DNA of 43,901 bases, from NCBI RefSeq assembly GCF_017355955.1, contig NZ_JAFFID010000008.1:1-43901 (forward strand), written 5' to 3'. The notes under the pieces were generated by a model. That model saw only the letters and a program-made list of their open reading frames with translations, was not told the origin of the DNA and made no database searches. This stretch comes from Sabulibacter ruber. Lineage in GTDB: Bacteria > Bacteroidota > Bacteroidia > Cytophagales > Hymenobacteraceae. How positions within the stretch are numbered: position 1 is the stretch's first letter; every line of letters starts with the position of its first letter. Shown here piece after piece: positions 33,768 to 41,272 of this stretch. The position numbers and the translations under genes were made by a program.

Positions 33768-35390
33768 ATGACAAAACTGACCGTTTACTTCTTCTGTGCT
33801 TTGCTGAGTTGGCTTGCTTTCGCCTGTGACTTAAACGTTACTGTAAAAGATGACAACCCGGTGCTCCCGCCGGAGAACCCCACAGATGTAGGCCCTGATC
33901 GGGAGTTGCTGGACCGTGTGCAGCGGGAAACCTTCAACTACTTCTGGGAGTATGCGCATCCAACCTCAGGCATGGCACGCGAAAGAACCAACTCCGGCGA
34001 AACAGTAACCAGCGGTGGCACCGGGTTCGGCGTGCAGGCCATTATCGTGGGCGTGCACCGCAAGTTCATCACGCGGCAGGAAGCTACCGAACGCCTGTTG
34101 AAGCTTTGCAATTTCCTGGCCTCGGCAGACCGGTTTCATGGGGTTTGGCCGCATTGGCTCAATGGCAGCAACGGCAAGGTGATTCCGTTCAGCGCCAAAG
34201 ACAACGGCGGCGATGTGATAGAAACCGCCTTCCTGATCAATGGGCTGCTTACCGCCAGAGCTTACTTCAACGGCTCCGATGCCAAGGAAACCGAGCTGCG
34301 CACCAAGATCACCCAACTCTGGGAAACCGTGGAATGGGACTGGTACGCCTCCCGCGGCGACAACAAACTCTACTGGCACTGGAGCCCCGATTTGGGTTGG
34401 GAAATGAACATGCCCATCCAGGGCTGGAACGAGGGTTTGATTGCCTATGTATTGGCGCTGGCCTCTCCTACCCATGCCATTTCCCCAGCAGTTTACCAGA
34501 CTTCCTGGATTGGCAGCGGCTTCCGGAACAGTCAGACCCTGGAAGGCTATAAACTGGAGATTGGGCCGGGTTTCGGCGGACCGCTGTTTTTTGCCCATTA
34601 TTCGTTTTTAAGCCTTGATCCGCGGCAGATGCAGGACCAGTACGTGAATTATTGGCAGCACAACGTGAAACACACGCTGGTGAACCGGGCGTACGCCGTG
34701 CACTCTGCTAACAAAGACTACGGCTATTCTGAAAGCTTGTGGGGTTTGACCGCCTCTGATGACCCGTTCGGCTACTCGGCCCACAGCCCTACCAATGACA
34801 ACGGCACCGTTACGCCTACCGCGGCACTCAGTTCTTTCCCTTACACGCCTTACTACTCTATGCAGGTGCTCCGGAACCTATACGGCGGCCTTGGCTCCTT
34901 TATTATTGGCCCTTACGGACCTTACGATGCCTACCACCGGCAGCGGAACTGGGTAGGCAGAGATTACCTGGCCATCGATCAAGGACCCATTGTGGCCATG
35001 ATTGAGAACTACCGCAGCGGGCTTTTATGGGGTCTTTTCACCAATCTGCCCGAAATCCAGGCCGGCTTGACCAAGGCCGGCATCACAAAACCTGTCTATG
35101 AAACCGGCTTCTACCTGGCCATCCCGGAAGTAAGAAGCGGTCAGTTTCATCTGCTGAAACACCCCGATGCCGATGCTTACCAAATAGACGTGGCGGTGAA
35201 AGAGGCAGGCCCCATGACGCTGACGGTGGAGATGCCAGACGGAACCGTCATGGAGACGCTCTGGAACAATGAAAGTAAAGCCAGCGGGCAGTACCAAATC
35301 AATTTCGGGAAAACACTTTCGCCGGGGGCTTACAAACTCAAACTTAAAACCAGCACCCTCAACAAAGAACTGGCGGTTTTCCTGCATTAA
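33768..35390 (+). CDS. GH144-type 'glucoamylase family' enzyme, lipoprotein (copy 1)
   Basis: A 540-residue predicted lipoprotein (MTKLTVYFFCALLSWLAFAC, acylated Cys20). Residues about 45-460 match the 'putative glucoamylase' domain (PF10091), which includes GH144 endo-beta-1,2-glucanases. Landmarks are QRETFNYFWEYAHPTSGMAR, SGGTGFGVQAIIVGVHR, HGVWPHWLNGSNGKVIPFS, NGGDVIETAFLINGLLTARA, LYWHWSPDLGWEMNMPIQGW, NEGLIAYVLALASPTH, PLFFAHYSFLSLDPRQ, WGLTASDDPFGYSAHSP and AIDQGPIVAMIENYRSGLLW. The last 75 residues or so form an added beta-rich domain (PMTLTVEMPDGTVMETLW) absent from copy 2. It is expected to cut beta-1,2-glucan to sophoro-oligosaccharides, probably at the cell surface. The exact linkage is inferred from the family. 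Confidence 0.82.
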   Translation: MTKLTVYFFCALLSWLAFACDLNVTVKDDNPVLPPENPTDVGPDRELLDRVQRETFNYFWEYAHPTSGMARERTNSGETVTSGGTGFGVQAIIVGVHRKFITRQEATERLLKLCNFLASADRFHGVWPHWLNGSNGKVIPFSAKDNGGDVIETAFLINGLLTARAYFNGSDAKETELRTKITQLWETVEWDWYASRGDNKLYWHWSPDLGWEMNMPIQGWNEGLIAYVLALASPTHAISPAVYQTSWIGSGFRNSQTLEGYKLEIGPGFGGPLFFAHYSFLSLDPRQMQDQYVNYWQHNVKHTLVNRAYAVHSANKDYGYSESLWGLTASDDPFGYSAHSPTNDNGTVTPTAALSSFPYTPYYSMQVLRNLYGGLGSFIIGPYGPYDAYHRQRNWVGRDYLAIDQGPIVAMIENYRSGLLWGLFTNLPEIQAGLTKAGITKPVYETGFYLAIPEVRSGQFHLLKHPDADAYQIDVAVKEAGPMTLTVEMPDGTVMETLWNNESKASGQYQINFGKTLSPGAYKLKLKTSTLNKELAVFLH

Positions 35391-35438
35391 CGGAAAAACG
35401 GCTTAAAAACAGAACGGCACACCACATACCAACGAACT

Positions 35439-36779
35439 ATGAAGCAATTCTACACCATAGCACTTCTGCTGATTCTCTTCTGCGGCTGCGTGAACGCCCA
35501 GAAGAAAGGCACCGTGAAACGCCCCAAGAACCTCTCCGATGAGCAACTCATGGAGCTGGTGCAGCGGCAGACGTTTCGGTATTTCTGGGATTTCGGGCAC
35601 CCGGTGAGCGGCATGGCCCGGGAACGCAGCAACGTGGCCTTTGACTACGGCGGCGAGGTAGTGACCACCGGCGGTACCGGCTTCGGAGTGATGGGCATTA
35701 TTGTGGCCGCCGAGCGCAAGTGGATCACCCGCCAGCAGGCCGCCGAGCGGATGCTCAAAATTGTGAATTTCCTCTGGAAAGCCGATCAGTTCCACGGCGT
35801 GTTCCCCCACTGGCTTAACGGCGAGACGGGCAAAGTAATCCGCTTCAGTCCCAAAGATGACGGTGGCGACCTGGTGGAGACTTCTTTCCTGTTCCAGGGC
35901 CTGCTCTGCGCCCGCCAGTACTTCAACCAGGACAACCCCACCGAGAGCCAGGTGCGCAACAAAATCCTCTGGATGTGGGAAGGCATTGAATGGAACTGGC
36001 ACACCCAAGGCGGACAGAACGTGCTCTACTGGCACTGGAGCCCCAACAACGGCTGGAGCATGAACCACCAACTCCGCGGCTGGAACGAGGGGCTGATCAC
36101 CTACGTGTTGGCGGCTTCCTCGCCTCGGTTCAGCATCAGCCCACAGGTCTACCATCAGGGTTGGACCACCAACAATTATTTCCGCAACGACCGCGAGTTC
36201 TACGGCATCAAACTTCCGCTGGGCTTTGACTACGGCGGGCCACTGTTTTTTGCCCATTATTCTTTTTTGGGGCTTGATCCACGCGGGCTCAAAGACCAGT
36301 ACGCCGATTACTGGGAGCAGAACAAGCGCCACACGCTCATCAACCGGGCCTACTGCATTGACAACCCCAAGAAGTACAAAGGCTACTCAGAGAACTCCTG
36401 GGGCCTCACCGCCAGCGACAGTTACCGGGGCTACGCCGCCCACTCGCCCACCGAGGACCTGGGCGTAATCACCCCTACCGCGGCCTTGTCGTCGTTCCCC
36501 TACACGCCCGAGTATTCCATGCAAGCGATGCGGTACTTCTATGACACCCTGGGTGATAAAACCTGGACCGAGTACGGCTTTGTGGATGCCTTCAGTGAAC
36601 ACCACAACTGGTACGCCAACTCGCACCTGGCCATCGACCAGGGGCCCATCATCGTCATGATTGAGAACCACCGGACCGGCCTGCTCTGGAAGCTGTTCAT
36701 GAGCATCCCCGATGTGCAGAACGGCCTCCGGAAACTCGGATTTGAGAGTCCTCAGTTACCAGTAAATGCAAGCAAATGA
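35439..36779 (+). CDS. GH144-type 'glucoamylase family' enzyme (copy 2)
   Basis: A 446-residue paralogue of the preceding gene with the same landmarks: QRQTFRYFWDFGHPVSGMAR, TTGGTGFGVMGIIVAAERKW, HGVFPHWLNGETGKVIRFSP, DGGDLVETSFLFQGLLCARQ, YWHWSPNNGWSMNHQLRGWN, LFFAHYSFLGLDPRGLKDQY and AIDQGPIIVMIENHRTGLLW. It ends soon after the catalytic domain. The N-terminus MKQFYTIALLLILFCGCVNAQ can be read as a lipoprotein signal (Cys17) or a normal signal peptide cut after NAQ. It starts 48 bases after copy 1, and its stop overlaps the GH43 start by 4 bases, indicating translational coupling. The two copies may differ in location or chain-length preference. Confidence 0.83.
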   Translation: MKQFYTIALLLILFCGCVNAQKKGTVKRPKNLSDEQLMELVQRQTFRYFWDFGHPVSGMARERSNVAFDYGGEVVTTGGTGFGVMGIIVAAERKWITRQQAAERMLKIVNFLWKADQFHGVFPHWLNGETGKVIRFSPKDDGGDLVETSFLFQGLLCARQYFNQDNPTESQVRNKILWMWEGIEWNWHTQGGQNVLYWHWSPNNGWSMNHQLRGWNEGLITYVLAASSPRFSISPQVYHQGWTTNNYFRNDREFYGIKLPLGFDYGGPLFFAHYSFLGLDPRGLKDQYADYWEQNKRHTLINRAYCIDNPKKYKGYSENSWGLTASDSYRGYAAHSPTEDLGVITPTAALSSFPYTPEYSMQAMRYFYDTLGDKTWTEYGFVDAFSEHHNWYANSHLAIDQGPIIVMIENHRTGLLWKLFMSIPDVQNGLRKLGFESPQLPVNASK

Positions 36780-38539
36780 AAACAGTCCTACACCTGGGTC
36801 TACTCCTGCTCATCGCCTTGCTAGCAATGCACCTGCCGGCCACCGCGCAGCCCAAACCGCAGCGCACCTACTGCAACCCCATGAACCTGGATTACGGCTA
36901 CACGCCCATCCCTCACTTCACGGAGGCGGGCAAGCACCGCGCCACCGCCGATCCGGTCATTGTGATGTACAAAGGCGATTATTACCTGTTTTCCACAAAT
37001 CAGTGGGGATACTGGTGGAGCAACAACCTCTACAACTGGAACTTCGTCTCCAAATCTTTCCTGAAGCCGCACCACAAAGTCTACGATGACCTGTGCGCCC
37101 CCGCGGTATTTGTACTGGGCGATACGCTGCTGGTCTTCGGGTCCACGCACGAGAAGAACTTCCCGCTCTGGATGAGCACCAACCCCAAGGCCAACCAGTG
37201 GAAAGAAGCCGTGGAGCCGTTCCAGGTGGGTGCCTGGGATCCCGCCTTCTTCCTGGACGATGACAACCGCCTGTACCTCTACTGGGGCAGCAGCAACGTG
37301 TATCCCATGTACGGCATCGAAATCAACCGGAAAACCTTTGAACCGATTGGCGAGAAAAAGGAGATGATCGGGCTGAACCACGAGCGGTTTGGGTGGCAGC
37401 GTTTCGGGGAGTACCTGGACAACACCTTCCTGGACCCGTTCATGGAAGGCGCCTGGATGGACAAGCACAACGGCAAGTATTACCTGCAGTACGGCGCGCC
37501 CGGCACTGAATTCAGCGGCTACGCCGATGGTGTGCAGGTAGGCGACAGTCCGTTGGGGCCGTTCAAGCCGCAGGCGCATAATCCCTTCGCGTATAAGCCC
37601 GGTGGTTTCGCGCGTGGGGCCGGGCATGGCAACTCCTTTAAAGACAAATGGGGCAACTGGTGGCACGTCTCCACGGTGGTGATCTCGGTGAAAAACAACT
37701 TTGAGCGCCGCCTGGGTGTGTGGCCCGCCGGGTTCGACAAAGACGGCGTGCTGTACTGCAACACCACCTTCGGAGATTATCCGCATTACCTGCCCAACGG
37801 CCCCGCCGACCATCTCAAGAGCCGCTTCACCGGCTGGATGCTCCTCAACTACAACAAACCCGTGACGGTTTCCTCCACGCTGGCGGCCTACGCGCCCAAC
37901 TACGCCGTGGACGAGAGCATCAAAACGTACTGGAGCGCCGCCACGGGCAACAAAGGCGAGTGGATCCAGACAGATCTGGGCCAGCCCAGCACCGTGAACG
38001 CCATCCAACTCAACTACGCCGATCAAGACGTGACTTTCCTGGGCAAACAAACGAACATCTATCACCAGTACAAGTTGTACAGTTCCCTGGACGGCAAAAC
38101 CTGGAAGGTGCTGGTAGACAAAAGCCAGAACAAAACCGATGTGCCGCATGATTACATTGAGCTGGACAAACCGGTGCAGGCCCGTTACCTCAAACTGGAG
38201 AACCTGCACATGCCCACCGGCAAATTCGCGATCAGCGGGTTCAGGGTGTTCGGGAACGGCAACGGCAAAAAGCCCCAGGCCGTGAAAGACCTCACCATCC
38301 TCCGCACCGAGAAAGACAAACGCAGCGCCTGGATCAAGTGGTCGCAGGTGAGCGATGCCTACGCCTATAACCTCTACGTGGGCGTGGCGCCCGATAAACT
38401 CTACAACTGCATCATGGTGCACGGCGGCGGCGAGTACTACTTCAAAGGCATGGACAAAGAACTGACCTACTACTTCCAGATTGAGGCCATCAACGAGAAC
38501 GGCGTCTCGGAAAGAACCAAAGTGATAGAATCGAAATAG
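36776..38539 (+). CDS. GH43-family glycosidase with discoidin (F5/8 type C) and Fn3-like modules
   Basis: A 587-residue secreted enzyme (signal peptide MKTVLHLGLLLLIALLAMHL, then PATAQ). Residues about 28-345 are a five-bladed propeller of the GH43 kind: RATADPVIVMYKGDYYLFST with the likely base Asp, VGAWDPAFFLDDDNRLYLYW with the likely pKa-modulating Asp, and DPFMEGAWMDKHNGKYYLQY with the likely acid Glu. Residues about 355-490 are a discoidin/CBM32-like domain (YAVDESIKTYWSAATGNKGE, QTDLGQPSTVNAIQLNYADQ, ARYLKLENLHMP). The last 90 or so resemble a fibronectin-III domain. GH43 enzymes release arabinose, xylose or galactose. Its strict coupling to GH144 (ATGA overlap) suggests it removes a side chain from the same polymer, or that this subfamily has another specificity. 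Confidence 0.82.
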   Translation: MKTVLHLGLLLLIALLAMHLPATAQPKPQRTYCNPMNLDYGYTPIPHFTEAGKHRATADPVIVMYKGDYYLFSTNQWGYWWSNNLYNWNFVSKSFLKPHHKVYDDLCAPAVFVLGDTLLVFGSTHEKNFPLWMSTNPKANQWKEAVEPFQVGAWDPAFFLDDDNRLYLYWGSSNVYPMYGIEINRKTFEPIGEKKEMIGLNHERFGWQRFGEYLDNTFLDPFMEGAWMDKHNGKYYLQYGAPGTEFSGYADGVQVGDSPLGPFKPQAHNPFAYKPGGFARGAGHGNSFKDKWGNWWHVSTVVISVKNNFERRLGVWPAGFDKDGVLYCNTTFGDYPHYLPNGPADHLKSRFTGWMLLNYNKPVTVSSTLAAYAPNYAVDESIKTYWSAATGNKGEWIQTDLGQPSTVNAIQLNYADQDVTFLGKQTNIYHQYKLYSSLDGKTWKVLVDKSQNKTDVPHDYIELDKPVQARYLKLENLHMPTGKFAISGFRVFGNGNGKKPQAVKDLTILRTEKDKRSAWIKWSQVSDAYAYNLYVGVAPDKLYNCIMVHGGGEYYFKGMDKELTYYFQIEAINENGVSERTKVIESK

Positions 38540-38550
38540 AGGCGTTTAGA

Positions 38551-38650
38551 GGCCGATTTCAGGAAATCAGCCCCGAAATACCTCGCCTGAGTTCCGGTAA
38601 AACAGCAGGTGAAATACGCCCAAAGTACTGCTCCGTTTTTGGGCTGATTT
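38551..38650. repeat. Palindromic repeats between the GH43 and GH3 genes
   Basis: Arms GGCCGATTT (38551-38559) and AAATCAGCC (38564-38572) pair with one mismatch around a 4-base loop. A related half-site, GGGCTGATTTC, occurs at 38641-38651 and again inside the hairpin at 41176-41211. They look like members of one dispersed palindromic family. No gene is supported in the 38540-38759 gap. Confidence 0.45.
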
Positions 38651-38759
38651 CACCAGAACTGCCATAAAACGACAGGCCAGATTTCCTCCGGTGAGAAGCC
38701 ATCGGCTGGCCGCCAAAGAACATGAGAGCATACCATTAGAAGCCACTAAACACGCGCGC

Positions 38760-41150
38760 ATGATGAGAAATTTTACCCTTGCTTTGATCCTGCTCATAAG
38801 TGGAGGCTGCACGCAGATGCCCCCGCAGAAAACCCCGGAAACCGCCTCCACCGGCACCGGACAAAACCAACCTGCGGCCACCGCCACCAACCCTATCCCT
38901 AACCGTCCGCAGGACCCCAAAATGAAAGCCTTCATTGACGACCTCATGGGCAAGATGACGCTGGAAGAGAAGATCGGGCAGCTGAACCTGGTGTCGGTGG
39001 GCTTTACGGTGACGGGTCCGGTGGTGAGCGAGAATGTGGATGAGAACATCACCAAAGGCCTGGTGGGCGGCGTATTCAACACGTTTACGCCCATTGCCGT
39101 GCGCAAACTGCAGGAGAAAGCCATCACCCAATCACGGCTCAAGATTCCGCTGCTCTTCGGGTACGATGTGATTCACGGGCACCGCACCATCTTCCCCATG
39201 CCCATTGCCTTGGCCGCTTCCTGGGATTTGGCCGCCATTGAGCGTAGCGCCCGCATCGCCGCCGATGAAGCCTCGGCCGACGGTTTGAACTGGGTCTTCT
39301 CGCCCATGGTAGACATTGCCCGCGATCCGCGTTGGGGCCGCATTGCCGAGGGCTCCGGCGAAGACACCTGGCTGGGTTGCCAGATCGCCAAGGCGATGGT
39401 GCGCGGCTACCAGGGCAATGACCTATCGGCTAACAACACGGTAATGGCCTGCGTGAAGCACTTCGCGCTGTACGGTGCCGCCGAGGCCGGCCGCGACTAC
39501 AACACCACCGACATGAGCGAGCGCCGCATGATGGAGGAATACCTGCCGCCCTACAAAGCCGCGCTGGATGCGGGCGCCGCCAGCGTCATGTCTTCGTTCA
39601 ACGACATCAACGGCGTGGCCGCCACCGGTAACCGCTGGCTCATGACCGAGCTGCTCCGGAACCAATGGGGCTTCGATGGGTTGGTGGTCACCGACTACAC
39701 CGCCATCAACGAGCTGATTCCGCACGGTTTGGGCAAAAACGAATACGAAGTAGCCAAGGTGGCCCTGGACGCCGGCATTGACATGGACATGGTGGGCGAA
39801 GTCTTCCTGAAACACCTGGGCCAGCTGGTGAAGGATAAAAAAGTAACCGAGGACCAGATCAACGTCGCCTGCCGCCGCATTCTGGAGGCCAAGTATAAAC
39901 TGGGCTTGTTTGAGGATCCGTTCCGTTACGCGAACGAGCAGCGCGCCAAAGAAACCCTCCTGAAAAAAGAGTACCGAGATGCCTCCCGTGACATCGCCCG
40001 CCGCACCATGGTGCTGCTTAAAAACCGGAACCAAACGCTGCCCCTCAAGAAAACCGGTTCCATTGCGCTGGTAGGCCCGCTGGTTAAAAGCCAGGTAGAC
40101 CAACTGGGTAACTGGAACGGCGCCGGCGACTGGAAACAGGCCATTAGTGTGGAGCAAGGTATCCGGAACGTGGCCGGACCGGGCTTGAAAATCACCTACG
40201 CCAAAGGAGCCAACATCGCCGATGACACGCTCATGCTGCGGCGGCTGAATGCCCATGGCGGTAACATTGAAGTTGACCCACGCTCCGCGGAGGCTATGAT
40301 CCGGGAAGCGGTGCAGGTCGCCCGCAAAGCAGATGTGGTGGTAGCAGTGGTAGGCGAATCGCAGGGCATGACCGGTGAAGCCTCCAGCCGCTCCGACATC
40401 ACCTTGCCCGGCCGTCAGTTGGATTTGCTCAAAGCCCTGAAAGCCACCGGCAAGCCTTTGGTGGTGGTGCTCATGAACGGCCGGCCCATGGCGCTGAAGT
40501 GGGAAAACGAGAACGTAGACGCCATGCTGGAAGCCTGGTTCCCGGGCACCGAGGGCGGCAACGCCATCGCCGATGTGCTGTTCGGCAACTACAATCCGTC
40601 CGGCAAGATCACGGCCACTTTCCCGCAGAACGTGGGGCAGGTGCCTATCTATTACAATGCCAAAACTACCGGTCGGCCGTACGGCGGGCAGCAGTTGGAC
40701 AAGTACAAATCGCGCTACCTGGATGTATCCAATGATCCGCTGTATCCGTTCGGGTTCGGGTTGAGCTACACCACGTTCTCCATCTCGGCACCAACGTTGA
40801 GCACCGCCAATCTGCAGCCGGGCGGTAACCTGACGGTGACCGTGCAGGTGCAGAATACCGGCAACTATGACGGCGAGGAAGTGGTGCAACTGTACGTGCA
40901 GGATTTGGTGGGCACTGTCTCCCGGCCCGTGAAAGAGCTCAAGAACTTCAAAAAGGTATTCCTCCGGAAAGGCGAGACCCAGACAGTAACCTTCACCCTC
41001 ACCGAGAACGACCTCAAGTTCTATGACATCAATATGAAGTACGTAGCCGAACCCGGCGATTTCATCGTGTACGTGGGCCCCAACTCCCGTGACGTGAAGT
41101 CAGCGCCTTTTACATTAACTACTTCTGGGGCCTCGGCGGGTAATCCGTAA
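38760..41150 (+). CDS. GH3 beta-glucosidase (BglX-like), lipoprotein
   Basis: A roughly 796-residue exo-acting beta-glucosidase. The start is set at the ATG at 38760 (or 38763), which opens a lipoprotein signal MMRNFTLALILLISGGC; the longer frame from 38691 has no signal peptide. GH3 landmarks are DLMGKMTLEEKIGQLNLVSV, PLLFGYDVIHGHRTIFPMPI, GLNWVFSPMVDIARDPRWGR, VMACVKHFALYGAAEAGRDY and GFDGLVVTDYTAINELIPHG (likely nucleophile Asp in VTDY). The C-terminal (alpha/beta)6 domain contains VAVVGESQGMTGEASSRSDI, and the last part is an Fn3-like domain (GEEVVQLYVQDLVGTVSRPV). In B. thetaiotaomicron a GH3 enzyme paired with GH144 degrades sophoro-oligosaccharides, which fits this place in the operon. 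It would release glucose in the periplasm or at a membrane. Confidence 0.9.
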   Translation: MMRNFTLALILLISGGCTQMPPQKTPETASTGTGQNQPAATATNPIPNRPQDPKMKAFIDDLMGKMTLEEKIGQLNLVSVGFTVTGPVVSENVDENITKGLVGGVFNTFTPIAVRKLQEKAITQSRLKIPLLFGYDVIHGHRTIFPMPIALAASWDLAAIERSARIAADEASADGLNWVFSPMVDIARDPRWGRIAEGSGEDTWLGCQIAKAMVRGYQGNDLSANNTVMACVKHFALYGAAEAGRDYNTTDMSERRMMEEYLPPYKAALDAGAASVMSSFNDINGVAATGNRWLMTELLRNQWGFDGLVVTDYTAINELIPHGLGKNEYEVAKVALDAGIDMDMVGEVFLKHLGQLVKDKKVTEDQINVACRRILEAKYKLGLFEDPFRYANEQRAKETLLKKEYRDASRDIARRTMVLLKNRNQTLPLKKTGSIALVGPLVKSQVDQLGNWNGAGDWKQAISVEQGIRNVAGPGLKITYAKGANIADDTLMLRRLNAHGGNIEVDPRSAEAMIREAVQVARKADVVVAVVGESQGMTGEASSRSDITLPGRQLDLLKALKATGKPLVVVLMNGRPMALKWENENVDAMLEAWFPGTEGGNAIADVLFGNYNPSGKITATFPQNVGQVPIYYNAKTTGRPYGGQQLDKYKSRYLDVSNDPLYPFGFGLSYTTFSISAPTLSTANLQPGGNLTVTVQVQNTGNYDGEEVVQLYVQDLVGTVSRPVKELKNFKKVFLRKGETQTVTFTLTENDLKFYDINMKYVAEPGDFIVYVGPNSRDVKSAPFTLTTSGASAGNP

Positions 41151-41175
41151 GGGCAAATGTGAAACTAGCCACTCC

Positions 41176-41211
41176 GTTTCAGGGCTGATTTCCCGGAAAC
41201 AGCCCTGAAAC
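41176..41211. terminator. Hairpin after the GH3 gene
   Basis: GTTTCAGGGCTG (41176-41187) pairs perfectly with CAGCCCTGAAAC (41200-41211). Its core resembles the stem of the terminator at 28451-28500 (TTTCAAGGCT/AGCCTTGAAA) and the repeats near 38551. It lies 25 bases after the GH3 stop and just before a second hairpin. Confidence 0.6.
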
Positions 41212-41214
41212 AGA

Positions 41215-41268
41215 AGATGCTCCAAAAAGAAGGCTAATAAGGCCTTCTCTTTGGAGCATCTTTCTTAA
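41215..41268. terminator. Bidirectional terminator between convergent GH3 and GH35 genes
   Basis: Arms at 41215-41234 and 41242-41261 pair over nearly 20 bases (AGATGCTCCAAA with TTTGGAGCATCT, then AGAAGGC with GCCTTCT). They are flanked by a T-run on the plus side (TTTCTT) and by A-rich bases near the GH3 side. It sits between the two convergent transcription units. Confidence 0.85.
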
Positions 41269-41272
41269 TGTT

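Noticed and set aside
35403..36332. A 309-codon open frame on the minus strand within the second GH144 gene
   Set aside because: Antisense shadow; no plausible start context or domain.
36821..38422. A 533-codon open frame on the minus strand within the GH43 gene
   Set aside because: Antisense shadow of the GH43 gene, with His/Val/Gly-rich composition and no recognisable domain.
39423..40889. A 488-codon open frame on the minus strand within the GH3 gene
   Set aside because: Antisense shadow of a well-recognised GH3 enzyme.
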